A stretch of 64,000 nucleotides of DNA from JBCBWG01 sp964579305 (GTDB lineage: Bacteria; Pseudomonadota; Alphaproteobacteria; Rhizobiales; Hyphomicrobiaceae), in the NCBI GenBank assembly GCA_964579305.1, contig CAZOGY010000004.1, positions 1 through 64,000 on the forward strand, read 5' to 3'. Below, piece by piece: positions 47,695 to 57,419 of the stretch. Positions within the stretch are counted from its first letter, which is position 1. Each line of letters starts with the position of its first letter. Below the pieces are notes generated by a model, which did no database searches, was not told the DNA's origin, and worked only from the letters and a program-made list of their open reading frames with translations. The translations under genes were made by a program, and so were the position numbers.

Positions 47695-49410
47695 ATGCGG
47701 TCGCTGCATAGAACACACATCTGGTCTGGCGAGGGCATAGCCCTCGCTGGACTTTTGGCCCTTATTACGCTGTTTTGCGGGCTGCCGCTTGTTCTTTTAT
47801 TCAAGCTTGGTCTGTTTGGCGGCGACGGCTTTGCCGCAGCATCTCTTTCAGAGACGTTGGCCAGCCGTTCAGTGCACCGCGCGCTTTGGAACAGCCTGGA
47901 AAGCAGCCTCATTTCTGCTGCGTTGGCCACGATTGTGGGCCTTGTACTTGCGCTCATTATTGGCTTAACAAACATCCGGTTCAAAGGAGTGTTTGTTTTT
48001 CTTATTCTTTTACCCATGATGATCCCGCCGCATGTGACGGCGCTGTCGTGGATCCAAGCGCTTGGGCCTGCAAGCCCCGTGTTGCAAGCCTTTGGGCTGG
48101 CTCCTGAAGCGGGGGCGACGCATCCGATCTATTCCCGCAGCGGTATCATTGCGGTGCTCACGATCCAGCATGCGCCGCTCGTCTTCTTGATCGTACGCGC
48201 GGCCTTGCGATCGTTCCCCAGAGAGTTAAGCGATGCGGCCCGCGCCTGTGGTGCAAGCAGTTTTTTGCTATTGCGCCGGATCACAATCCCGCTTCTCGCG
48301 CCAACATTGCTTGCGGGCTTTGCGCTTGCGTTTATTGCGGCGTTGGGCAACTTCGGTGTCAATGCGCTTTTAGGAATTCCGGCTCGGTATCCGACTTTGC
48401 CGGTCTTGATCTGGCGCCGCCTCGCCGGGTTCGGGCCTGACATTCTGCCAAATGTTGCTGTTCTATCAATCGTGATGGCGCTCATCGTGATTGCGGCACT
48501 GACGATCCAATTTGTTTTGCTCAAACGCCTGCGCGTTGGATTGGTCGGCCCGCCGCAAGTCCCACTTGCGATCGCGTTGTCGCGCAGCCGGCCACTGTTT
48601 GAATTTGCACTGGCTGCTTACATCGCCATCACGCTGCTCCTGCCGACGGCGTCGCTTGTCGCGACCGCACTCGTCCCGACATACGGTGTGCCGTTGCGTT
48701 TGGAGACAATTACGTTCGCTAACTTTGGCGAAATCCTTTTTCGACAAACCGTAACGCTTCGTGCGTTTTTGAACTCGCTTTTGACGGCTGGACTTGCTGC
48801 AATACTCATTGCGGCCGTTTCAGTTGGCCTTGGCTATTTCTTGTCGAACGCGCGTGCAGGCGCCAGGCGCGTTGCGGCTCTGGGCGCAGGTCAGGCAGAA
48901 ATCGCTTATGCGATTCCCGGCCTTGTTATCTCGATTGCTTTTATCCTGGCATTCATCCGGCCGCTTCCGATTATTGGCATTTCGATCTATGGCACCTTAT
49001 GGATTATTCTGTTTGCCTACGTGGCTGCGTTTTTGGCGATCGGTTTGAAGCCGGTGACGGCCGCGTATGCTCAGCTTGACGACAGCTTGGATGATGCCGC
49101 GCGTGTTTCTGGCGCCCCGTTCGGTATCCGCATCCGCCGCATTCATGCCCCGCTCGTTGCGCCCGCTGCGGCGTCCGGGGCGCTGTTGGTTTTCCTGACC
49201 GCATATAACGAAGTGACGGTGTCGGCCCTGCTCTGGTCGACGGGATCTGAAACGATCGGGACCGTGATTTTCAATTATGAGGACGGTGGATACACGACGC
49301 TTGCCGCTGCCATGTCGACCGTCACCGTCGTCGCGACAAGCCTCATGATGCTGGCGTTGGACGCCGTGGCGCGACATCTTCCATCAGGTGTGATCCCATG
49401 GCGGGACTGA
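47695..49410 (+). CDS. fused two-domain ABC permease, ferric/spermidine type
   Basis: 571 residues, two BPD_transp_1 domains in one chain, each with about six helices. The EAA-loop stretches are REL-SDAARACGASSFLLLRRITIPLLAPTLLAGF in the first half and LDDSLDDAARVSGAPFGIRIRRIHAPLVAPAAASGALLVFLT in the second. This FbpB/AfuB-like form serves Fe(III)-type importers. It directly follows the binding protein. Its last 27 bp overlap, tail to tail, the ATPase gene on the other strand. Confidence 0.92.
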   Translation: MRSLHRTHIWSGEGIALAGLLALITLFCGLPLVLLFKLGLFGGDGFAAASLSETLASRSVHRALWNSLESSLISAALATIVGLVLALIIGLTNIRFKGVFVFLILLPMMIPPHVTALSWIQALGPASPVLQAFGLAPEAGATHPIYSRSGIIAVLTIQHAPLVFLIVRAALRSFPRELSDAARACGASSFLLLRRITIPLLAPTLLAGFALAFIAALGNFGVNALLGIPARYPTLPVLIWRRLAGFGPDILPNVAVLSIVMALIVIAALTIQFVLLKRLRVGLVGPPQVPLAIALSRSRPLFEFALAAYIAITLLLPTASLVATALVPTYGVPLRLETITFANFGEILFRQTVTLRAFLNSLLTAGLAAILIAAVSVGLGYFLSNARAGARRVAALGAGQAEIAYAIPGLVISIAFILAFIRPLPIIGISIYGTLWIILFAYVAAFLAIGLKPVTAAYAQLDDSLDDAARVSGAPFGIRIRRIHAPLVAPAAASGALLVFLTAYNEVTVSALLWSTGSETIGTVIFNYEDGGYTTLAAAMSTVTVVATSLMMLALDAVARHLPSGVIPWRD

Positions 49411-50472
49411 GCGGTGGTTGCCCGGCAAGACCCACGCGCGCTGTACGCGCACGTGCACAACATCACCGTTTTGAACGCGATTGGTGGTGGTGAGCTGAAA
49501 CGGCTCGCGCAATCCGGCATGGATCGCTGCGACGTCCCAAACGCCGCCACGGTAGGCCACGCGCGTTACGGTTGCCTGCAACGTGCCTGGCAGATTGCCC
49601 TCATCGATGGTGAGATCGTCGGGACGGATCACAACCTGCCCCTGGCCGACGCGCGTTGGATCATCGCAGATCGCGGTCAACTCGGACCCGGCCAAAGATA
49701 TCCGCGCGCGGCCGCGGGCGACTTCGGTTATGTCGGCTGGTATGATTGCACTTCGGCCAATGAAGCGCGCCACTTCCTCGTTCTGCGGACGGCGATAGAC
49801 CACATCCGGTGCACCCACTTGCAGGATGCGGCCATGCCACATGACCGCGAGCGTGTCGGCCAGCGCCATGGCCTCACGCTGATCATGCGTAATGTAAAGC
49901 ACCGTCGCATGTGTGCGCTGGTGGAATGCGGCCAATTCCTCTTCCATCGCGGCCCGTAAATGCGGGTCCAGATTGGCGAGCGGCTCGTCCATCAAAATCG
50001 TTCTGGCCTGTTGGGCCAGGCAACGGGCAAGGGCAACGCGTTGACGCTGACCACCGGACAATTCGGCCGGCTTGCGCGCAGCAAACGCTTCAAGCTCCAC
50101 AGTGCGAAGGTGTTGTGTTGCCGTTGTTGCTGCCTGCGCCGGCCTTACGCCTGCCGTTTGGATTGGGAAAGCGACGTTTTCCAGAACCGTCATATGCGGC
50201 CACAGAGCATAAGATTGGAAGACGACACCCACGTTGCGCCGTTCCGACGGGACGTGGAGCTTGCTCTCGGCCGCGACCCTCTGGCCGGCAAGCACAATCT
50301 CGCCGGCGTCGATATGCTCCAGCCCCGCAATCAAGCGTAGCAAAGTGCTCTTGCCGCAGCCCGATGGGCCGAGGACGGCAAAGAAGCTGCCCGCAGCCAC
50401 CTGCAGGGTCACATCATTGACGACCGGGGCAGCATCAAATGCCTTGGTCACGTGCTGCAAGGCGATGGACAT
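49384..50472 (-). CDS. ABC importer ATPase (FbpC/PotA type) with TOBE domain
   Basis: 362 residues. Walker A GPSGCGKSTLLRLI, signature LSGGQRQRVALARCLAQQ, Walker B TILMDEPLANLD, H-loop YITHDQREAMALADTLAVM, then a C-terminal TOBE domain (about 280-355). It should power the permease encoded on the opposite strand. The genes are convergent and overlap by 27 bp (49384-49410), unlike the usual co-directional fbpABC order. Its expression must therefore be driven from its own upstream side. Confidence 0.92.
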   Translation of the reverse strand: MSIALQHVTKAFDAAPVVNDVTLQVAAGSFFAVLGPSGCGKSTLLRLIAGLEHIDAGEIVLAGQRVAAESKLHVPSERRNVGVVFQSYALWPHMTVLENVAFPIQTAGVRPAQAATTATQHLRTVELEAFAARKPAELSGGQRQRVALARCLAQQARTILMDEPLANLDPHLRAAMEEELAAFHQRTHATVLYITHDQREAMALADTLAVMWHGRILQVGAPDVVYRRPQNEEVARFIGRSAIIPADITEVARGRARISLAGSELTAICDDPTRVGQGQVVIRPDDLTIDEGNLPGTLQATVTRVAYRGGVWDVAAIHAGLREPFQLTTTNRVQNGDVVHVRVQRAWVLPGNHRSVPPWDHT

Positions 50473-50579
50473 GGACGCGCCTATGGAAATGGCTTTACGG
50501 GCGCCCTGCTGATGACATCTCGCCTTCTACAGAACAAGATCGCATATCGCTTTCCCGCTGTTATCCGGCGACGTGCCTT

Positions 50580-53500
50580 TTACGGCTTGGCCCCTTTGCT
50601 TATCAGCTTTGCCAGACGTGCGCGGCACTGCCCGACCTGATCTGCCCAAATTGATCGCGACACTTCATCTTCGCGCAAAGCTGCATCGAAGAAACTCAGC
50701 AAACTTTTCGCCAGGGTTTCGGATTGCCCATTGCCAGATTTGGAGGTCTCTAACATCTCGATCAGCTTGCGTACGGCATCGAGGATTTCCGGCACATCAT
50801 CATGGACAAGGCATCTTTTGCACGCCGCCTCCGCCAAGTGTACGAAGCCGCTATCAGCATCAATTGGCTCAAGTTTGAGCGACGCCAGAACGGCGTCTCG
50901 CAGAAGCGAATCGGGCGGTTCCGAGATGCCCGCGCCGTTCCTGCGCCCTTCAGAGGGGCTCACCCAGTACTGAACCGCTTGCAGAGCGCGCTTCATGCGT
51001 TGCGGATCGTCGGATCGTAAGCTGGCGCGGAGAACCGCGGTAAACTGGGAGGCGGTATTCTTTTGGCCATTGGACGAGGATGCCAGTCGCGCCAACTCCG
51101 ACATGGCCCGCTCGACGGGAAAACCACGCTCGTAGGCTTCGACAATCAAAATCGCTAATTTTTGAAAGCACGCGTCTGAACGGTGAATGGCTTTATCACG
51201 GATCAAGATATCTGAAAGGACATTCGCAAAGTCTTGCCGGATTTGGGGCTCTGTCGCCTCTCGAAGCATTTGGCTGCGATCACGATTGGCTGGCCCGATG
51301 TCGGCATCGCTTTGCCAAACCGCGAAAAGCCAATTCAGCAACTTTTCGCAGTCATCTCTTCTGGGCCTAAGCTTTCCGCCGTCGTTGCCTAATCCATTCG
51401 CCAGGTTTTCCAGAATTTTCAGCAGCTTACCTTGCNNNNNNNNNNNNNNNNNNNNNNNNNNNNNNNNNNNNNNNNNNNNNNNNNNNNNNNNNNNNNNNNN
51501 NNNNNNNNNNNNNNNNNNNNNNNNNNNNNNNNNNNGCCCGGCCTTCCGGCTCGCTTGCAAGCGCGGCTGATAGCAGGCGCCGGACAATGGCCTCCCAATC
51601 GGTTTTATTGCGGTCGAGCTTTGTGCTTTGCTTCGGCTTCTGAATGTGCTTTGCCGGCTCCGGCCAGTCTGACGGACTTTTTGGCTCAAAACGCTCCGTT
51701 CCAACAATTCTCAATCCCATAATTCTGGGCAAGGCGGACGCAACAAGCTGGGGCTCATCGGCTGCGCGGCACAGCGAATTGTGCAACAGTCGATCCAGTG
51801 GTTCATAGAGCGCTGGCCTGGCCCCGACGGACTTTCCCGAATACACGTCGCACGCGAAACTCAGCGCGCTTTCTGCGGTTTTCGGCGAGCAAAAGGGAAC
51901 GGCCAATGCCAGGATATCGATCGCTGTGCTCAATCGCGCCGCGGTCGCCTCGCTGCCTCGGTCCTGATCGGTGGTAACTCCCAAAGACTGGAGTAAATTC
52001 TTCGCGATTTTTCTGACGAACGCGACTAGCTCTTCGATCTCGTTATTCTCTTTGGCCCGTGCAAGAGCCTCTTTAACGTTTGGCGCGACGCGGCGATGCC
52101 TTGGATTGATATCGGGCCTTGGATTGAGGGCCAGCCGGATCACGAGTGCGAGACTGAAAAAGATATCGGCCGCGGTATGGTTATCGATGTATTTGCGCAT
52201 TTCGCGCTGCACGCAACGCGTGGGAACATCGTTGAATACATGATAGAGGCCGCGACGCTCTGAGACCAGTGGCCAGCCGGTGGCCTCAATCAGCCTGAAT
52301 ATGCGACGCGGCGCGTTTCGGTCGACCGTCTCTTCCAACCAATCCAGTTCGTGGTTGGGATCGCAGCGATGGGCGCTTAGCTGCTCCAGTCGGGCGGTTC
52401 GCGCTTGCGCCTCTTCGTTCGGCTCTTCGCCACGCTCGCGCTCATCGATCCGCGCTTGAAAGCCCACGATCCAGGCCTCGCGCGACAAATTCTCAATATC
52501 GAGCCGGTCGCGCTGCGTGCGCCGTTTGATCTCTCGCAGAACGCGATCGCGGACGTCATCGGCATCTTTCACGAAGCCAAGCTCGTCAAGGATCGCCGCC
52601 TTTCGCACGCGCCAATATATATCGGCGTCGTGGTTGTCCCAGATATCGATGATGGCTTTCGCCGTCTGGCCAGCCCCGAACCAAAGCGCACGCATTGCCA
52701 AGGCATGGAGCAGTGCAGCGCGCTCATCACCGGTCAAATTGTCAGCCGTGGAAAGTTTATTGGCGAGACGCTCTTTGTCTGACATTACATTGTCAGTCAC
52801 CATGGCTTTGAATTCAGCCTCGGTGTAATCGCAATACAGCAGAAATAGCTTCAGTAATTTCCTGCTTTCGTAGTCTGATTTCAGAGTCTCAAGGCTGCGC
52901 AAGAACAATTGCAAGAGCAAATCGCGCGGTGGACGGAAGGTCCTCACACACCCATAGTCGAGGTGCGCAGCGCGGTCCGTCGCTTCCGCGCCGCCCCCCT
53001 CAACCGGTGCCAACCTATTCTGATCATTCGCAAGGAGATCGATAAGCTTCTTGCACAAGTGCTCTGGGAAATTTTCGAAGCACTGACCGAGCCGCCAGAT
53101 CAACTCCGACGCAAAATTATAATAATCGATACGGTCAATACGCTTTTCCACGTCGATGGGCGAAGGTTGACCCGCCTGCTGATTGAACGACTCCTCCAAG
53201 TCCGCCAATATTTCCCAGAGTTCTCCACCTTCGCTATCATGCTTGTGGGCTTTTTGTGCTCTCCCGCGGGCAAATATATTCGTGCGCTTCTGCTTTGCCG
53301 CATTCCTTTTCTTTTCAACGAGATGATCAACCCAGCCGACCGTCAATTCCGAGAGCCGCCGTTGATTGCGCAACGGCGTGATGATCCAGGCGGGACGTAC
53401 AGCGCGGGTCCGGGCCCACTCTCGAGCGCGGGTGCGCAGGCTCCGGGTGCCGTCCGCGCCGTTGCCTTCAGGGGCCGCGCTGACTTCCAAAGAGACACGC

Positions 53501-54618
53501 GGCCTGTAGAGCGCGGAGAGATCGTCACGGGCGAACGGGCCTGGCTCCTGGCGCTCCTGCCCTGGAAAATCGTCCACGTTTGGGCCGATCATCCCGTTCT
53601 TGCGGTCGTTCTCGTCAATTTTTGGAACGCTTCCATTCGGCCAATGTATGACCGGGTACGGTTTACCTAATTCAAGCGCACGGAAAAACCAGGATAGCGC
53701 CTTTTCATGGACCAAGTGGCTCGGCCACGCTTCAGCGCCAGGGATGCGGGCCAGATCAATGGGGACAACATTATATTTCTCGAGCCGTGCCCGCGTGGGC
53801 TCGCCCATCTTATACCAACCGACCAGATAGATTTTCAGCATAGCTGCATCCAACTGATCACGGACCCAACCAGCCCATTCCAGAAAATTCGGGTCTTCGC
53901 CAGAAAATCCGATCAGGCAAAATACATTCTCCACCATGGATTGGCGGACACAATTCACAAATGGCGCAAACTGCTGACGATAGGTCCGAAAATCTTCCTC
54001 GGTGATTACGAAAGGTTCGGTATCGGGAAGACTTCCGTGAAGCTTGACAATGCGCGGCCGTGACGATCGTGGCAAACCCTCAGCCGTTGTGACCACATCA
54101 TATCGCCGGCGCACATAATCGTCCGCTGCTTGCTCAAGTAGATTATCCCAATTTGTGGTGAATATATCGGTCCAGGGCAAGCGGACAAGCCGGCGATGGA
54201 GTTGGCCAGGGCGAAAGAGATCCGATTGAATTTTGCGCGCCAGGAAACTGTTGAGGGCGGAACGGCCAAAACTCGTTTCATATTCCAGAGCAAGCCGCAA
54301 TAGCCCGGTTTGATTGTGGAGCTGACGGCTTGCTTGCTTGCGCGCCTCATCGACGACGGGATGATCTCCGATGCCTGGCAGACACATGGCGTTTGGGTAG
54401 AGTTCGTCGACCATGTCTTCGACGAGGCGGCGCCAGTTGGGAAACTCCGGTGCGCTCTTGGACAGCGAGATGGCGTTGCGACTGAAGCCCGACCCGACGA
54501 GAACCGCAGCGCCGCCAACCGCGCCGTCCCCTGTCGTGATGTTGGTCGTGTTGCCGTGCCGCCAAAGCGCTTCTCGGATCTTGACGACCTGGTTGGCTTC
54601 TGGAAACCTTTCAAACAT
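50580..54618 (-). CDS. very large SIR2-domain protein, interrupted by an assembly gap
   Basis: A gene in two readable parts: 1027 residues from ATG 54618 to the gap, and about 285 residues beyond it (51436 to the stop at 50580). SIR2-like domain about 35-250: VLVGSGFSRNAI (41-50), FTTNWDNLLE with N155, IVKLHGSLPDTEPFVITEEDFR with H193, and LIGFSGEDPNF (235-244). Asn and His are the catalytic pair of NAD-consuming SIR2 effectors in antiphage systems. The remaining 1000 or more residues are helical and unrecognised. A defence NADase role is inferred. The two parts are in different frames across 99 N; a true gap of 3n+2 bases would join them. Confidence 0.8.
51437..51535. other. assembly gap (99 N)
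   Basis: A run of N of unknown true length inside the SIR2 gene. All reads of the protein across it are provisional. Confidence 0.98.
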
Positions 54619-54677
54619 GACGCGCCTGAACTGTCGTAGGTGAATTGGACTGGTTAAGTAGATGTCTCAGATTTGGA

Positions 54678-54701
54678 GGAACCGCGGCAGGCTAAGGCGT
54701 T
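54678..54701 (+). promoter_or_regulatory. weak EcfG-like motif before the SiaA-like gene
   Basis: GGAAC (54678-54682), 15-base spacer, CGTT (54698-54701). Both boxes are exact but the spacer is one shorter than the usual 16-17, so activity is uncertain. The ATG is 20 bp on. Confidence 0.35.
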
Positions 54702-54721
54702 CATGCGAAATCGAGAAACGA

Positions 54722-56077
54722 ATGTCAAAAGTCATTAACGGGCGAGACCTTCTGAATAGCTCTCCGGTCGCGGTGCTGATCTGCGATCACGGCGGCAAAG
54801 CCATCTACCGTAACCAGCGGTACGAGGATGCGTTTTTTGCGGCCGTTGAGTGTCCGCGCCGCGCAGCCGCAACAAGCGCAGATAGCGATCCGGTTCCGGG
54901 CATGTGGGTGGACGGTGCCCCTCCGCCATCGGCGCGCCGCCACGACGGTGGCCGGGATCTGTTCTATCGGTGGGGCAGTTGGGACGTGAACGCCGAGCCG
55001 TTCGCTTTTATTGAATACCCCGAAATTCCATGGCTGCGCCATCGCAAATACCTGGACCGTGCATTCATGGTTCACAGCGAAAGCGGCGCGGACAACGGCA
55101 CCACCTATTATTGGTTTCAGGACATCACCTCCGAGTTTGAACTGCGCAAGCAGGAGCTTATGGGGCGTCGTGGTGGCGATGCCCTGATCCAGGCAATCCT
55201 GAACGCGCGCAAGCGTGACAGCGCTTATTTCCCGGGCGTGCACCACGAAATCGCGCAACTTGAGGATGTCGGCGGCGATTTCTTTTTCGCGCGCACGCTG
55301 GATCCGTCGACAAAGTTGTTATTGGTCGGCGACTCAGCGGGCAAAAGTGTGCGCGGCGCCATGATCAGCCTCGTAGCCGGGTCGATCATGCAGGAAATGA
55401 GCCTGGACATCAGTGGACGCCTTAAGACAGGCGGGAACGGAAATGGTACGGGACCCAACGATAGTACCCGTATTATAGAGACCGAATTGGGCGACGCACC
55501 GGCCCAGAAAATCCTGGAAGACCTGCACAATCGGTTCAGTGAGCGGCTGGAACTGAAGGGTAATCTACCGGTGTTCCGGCGCCGTGACATTGGTCTGGAT
55601 TGTGTCGTTGCGCTGTTCGATCTCGCGGCCGGACGTGTCTCAGTCGCGCAGGGCAATTTGCCGATGTGGCGCGTTCGAAATGGGGAGATTACGCCGCTTT
55701 GTCAGCTTCAGGAGCAGGATGGCAAAAGCGTCGGCTCGGTTTCGGCTGGGACGTTCGATCATCAGACATTTGATCTTGAAGAAGGCGATTTGTTCTTCAC
55801 GGCTACGGATGGTGTCTACGATCAGCCTGGCAGAGGCCACCCTGCACAGGATTACGAGGTCAAGACCTACGGCAAAGACAGTTTCACGCAATTTCTCCAA
55901 GATCAGGCTCAGAGGATTGATGGCATTCAGGCTGCTCAAGAACGTTGGGATGCCGCAAAAAGCGTCTTGACAGACGCCTGGGCCGATCTAGAACTCTTCC
56001 GCGGCAGCAGCGCCGATAATGAAGCGCCACGGATTGACGACACGCTTATGGTCGTCTGTGATCCGTACAATTTGTAA
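54722..56077 (+). CDS. PAS/PP2C-type phosphatase (RsbU/SpoIIE), SiaA-like
   Basis: 451 residues from ATG 54722. A PAS-like N-terminal part (about 8-145; LLNSSPVAVLICDHGGKAIYRNQRYEDAFF, ending in WFQDITSEFELRKQE) is followed by a PP2C/SpoIIE phosphatase (about 175-450; DVGGDFFFARTLD, LLLVGDSAGKSVRGAMIS, DLFFTATDGVYDQPG, DDTLMVV) with the metal-binding Asp residues present. It should dephosphorylate the SiaC-like protein encoded downstream. Unlike Pseudomonas SiaA it has no membrane segments, so the signal would be cytoplasmic and read through the PAS domain. Confidence 0.9.
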   Translation: MSKVINGRDLLNSSPVAVLICDHGGKAIYRNQRYEDAFFAAVECPRRAAATSADSDPVPGMWVDGAPPPSARRHDGGRDLFYRWGSWDVNAEPFAFIEYPEIPWLRHRKYLDRAFMVHSESGADNGTTYYWFQDITSEFELRKQELMGRRGGDALIQAILNARKRDSAYFPGVHHEIAQLEDVGGDFFFARTLDPSTKLLLVGDSAGKSVRGAMISLVAGSIMQEMSLDISGRLKTGGNGNGTGPNDSTRIIETELGDAPAQKILEDLHNRFSERLELKGNLPVFRRRDIGLDCVVALFDLAAGRVSVAQGNLPMWRVRNGEITPLCQLQEQDGKSVGSVSAGTFDHQTFDLEEGDLFFTATDGVYDQPGRGHPAQDYEVKTYGKDSFTQFLQDQAQRIDGIQAAQERWDAAKSVLTDAWADLELFRGSSADNEAPRIDDTLMVVCDPYNL

Positions 56078-56162
56078 TCGGCGGGTTTGCGATTGCCCAG
56101 TTCGTGATCGCCACGCCATCAACTACCGTAAATGCTAGTTGCCGGTCGCAGTGTGGTGGAAC

Positions 56163-56188
56163 GGAACCAGGCTGCGATGTTTTTCGTT
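56163..56188 (+). promoter_or_regulatory. siaB: EcfG-type promoter of siaB-siaC
   Basis: GGAAC (56163-56167), 17-base spacer, CGTT (56185-56188), exact match. It is 42 bp before the GTG at 56231 and 81 bp before the ATG at 56270. It allows kinase and substrate to be made apart from the phosphatase. Confidence 0.72.
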
Positions 56189-56269
56189 TGCCAAGCTCGG
56201 CAAATTAGGGCGAAACAGCGCTGACACAAAGTGGCGTTATGTGCGCGCCGTGAGAAAGATGACTTTGAG

Positions 56270-56779
56270 ATGGCTGAAGCGCTGTCATTGGCAAGAACCT
56301 CGTTGATCTACTACCACGGGCCGATTTCTGAGCAGACGCTCGTCGGGATTGTCGAGAACATCGATGATTGGCACGCCCAATTTCCTGACGAAGAGCACCG
56401 TGAACGTATCGTGAGTGCTGTCATCGAACTTGTTCACAATATGTTGATCCACCGTACCCAATCTGGCGGAGAGAAACCGACGGGGGACCTCAGCGTCGGA
56501 CGCGACGACGACGGGACTTACGTCGAGACGAGCGCTGTTGCCGACGACGAGTCAATCACGATACTGAAAAGGGCCATGAAGCGTATTGCCGGTCACAGTG
56601 AGGACGAGTTCGAGCAAGAGTACAAGCGTCGCTTGTCCAACCGGGATCAACGGCACGGTCTTGGTCTTTTTGACGTGGCGGAGACGGCCGCAATCGTAGA
56701 GGGACGCCGCATGATCAAGGTGACAAGCGGTCGGACGCGGGGCGAGCGCCGGCTCAATATCAAGGCCTACATCCGCTAA
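56270..56779 (+). CDS. siaB: SiaB-family protein kinase (DUF6272)
   Basis: 169 residues from ATG 56270; an in-frame GTG at 56231 would add 13. The fold is a GHKL/anti-sigma-type ATPase: N-box AVIELVHNMLIHRT and G-box RDQRHGLGLFDVAETAAI, in the short format of SiaB. It phosphorylates the SiaC protein, opposing the PP2C phosphatase. It lies between the phosphatase and siaC genes, with its own exact EcfG promoter, so kinase levels probably rise in the general stress response. The GTG start is favoured by promoter distance, the ATG by general use; this is not settled. Confidence 0.85.
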   Translation: MAEALSLARTSLIYYHGPISEQTLVGIVENIDDWHAQFPDEEHRERIVSAVIELVHNMLIHRTQSGGEKPTGDLSVGRDDDGTYVETSAVADDESITILKRAMKRIAGHSEDEFEQEYKRRLSNRDQRHGLGLFDVAETAAIVEGRRMIKVTSGRTRGERRLNIKAYIR

Positions 56780-56825
56780 TAAGCGTATCGGCAGCTTTCT
56801 TATCGTCGACTGCTACGGTGGACTA

Positions 56826-57323
56826 ATGCCGGAATTTTACCATTACCCTGGCACGGACCTTGAGCCTGAGATTGATTTCTCGCTGCGCGATGACGTTTTG
56901 GCGATCCGCGGCCCCAGTTACATGGTCAATGCTGAGGAGTTCTACGAGCCGCATCTCGACTGGCTTGACAACTATCTGTCGTCAAAGACGCCCGACATTA
57001 CATTTGAATTTGCAATGACGCGGGTCGCATCGCGCTCGAAGTTCCAAATCGAGTTTATCGTGTCAGCTCTCTTCCAGGCGTCGACGAAACGCAAAGTCAC
57101 GGTTCGCTGGCGCAACCCCAGGAACTCCGATGCAATCGCGACCTTTGGGCGCCGGCTAAAAAGCATTATCGATGCCGAGCTTGATAAGGCCGAGGCTGAG
57201 GCAGCAACCGCCGAAGCCAGCCAAGGAGGCGACACGCCAAAGGCTGGCGACCAGGACGATGCGCGCGGAACTGAGGGACAGCTGAAGGACAATTTTGTCT
57301 TCCAACTGGTGGATGCCGATTAA
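56826..57323 (+). CDS. siaC: SiaC-family regulatory phosphoprotein (DUF1987)
   Basis: 165 residues. DUF1987 core about 1-125: YHYPGTDLEPEIDFSLRDDVLAIRGPSYMVNAEEFYEPHLDWLDNYL and FEFAMTRVASRSKFQIEFI. T65 in the AMTRVASRSK loop aligns with the phospho-Thr of Pseudomonas SiaC, the residue exchanged between kinase and phosphatase. The last 40 residues are a disordered Ala/Glu/Gly tail. In Pseudomonas, unphosphorylated SiaC activates the diguanylate cyclase SiaD; no cyclase gene is seen here, so the partner is unknown. Confidence 0.9.
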   Translation: MPEFYHYPGTDLEPEIDFSLRDDVLAIRGPSYMVNAEEFYEPHLDWLDNYLSSKTPDITFEFAMTRVASRSKFQIEFIVSALFQASTKRKVTVRWRNPRNSDAIATFGRRLKSIIDAELDKAEAEAATAEASQGGDTPKAGDQDDARGTEGQLKDNFVFQLVDAD

Positions 57324-57419
57324 GCGTTTGAAAACGTTGTGTTGTACGTCGTTCGCGCTGGAGGCGGGTGACCCGAACACGGCCTAACTATTGCCAATTG
57401 CGTTTGCAATCGTGATCGA

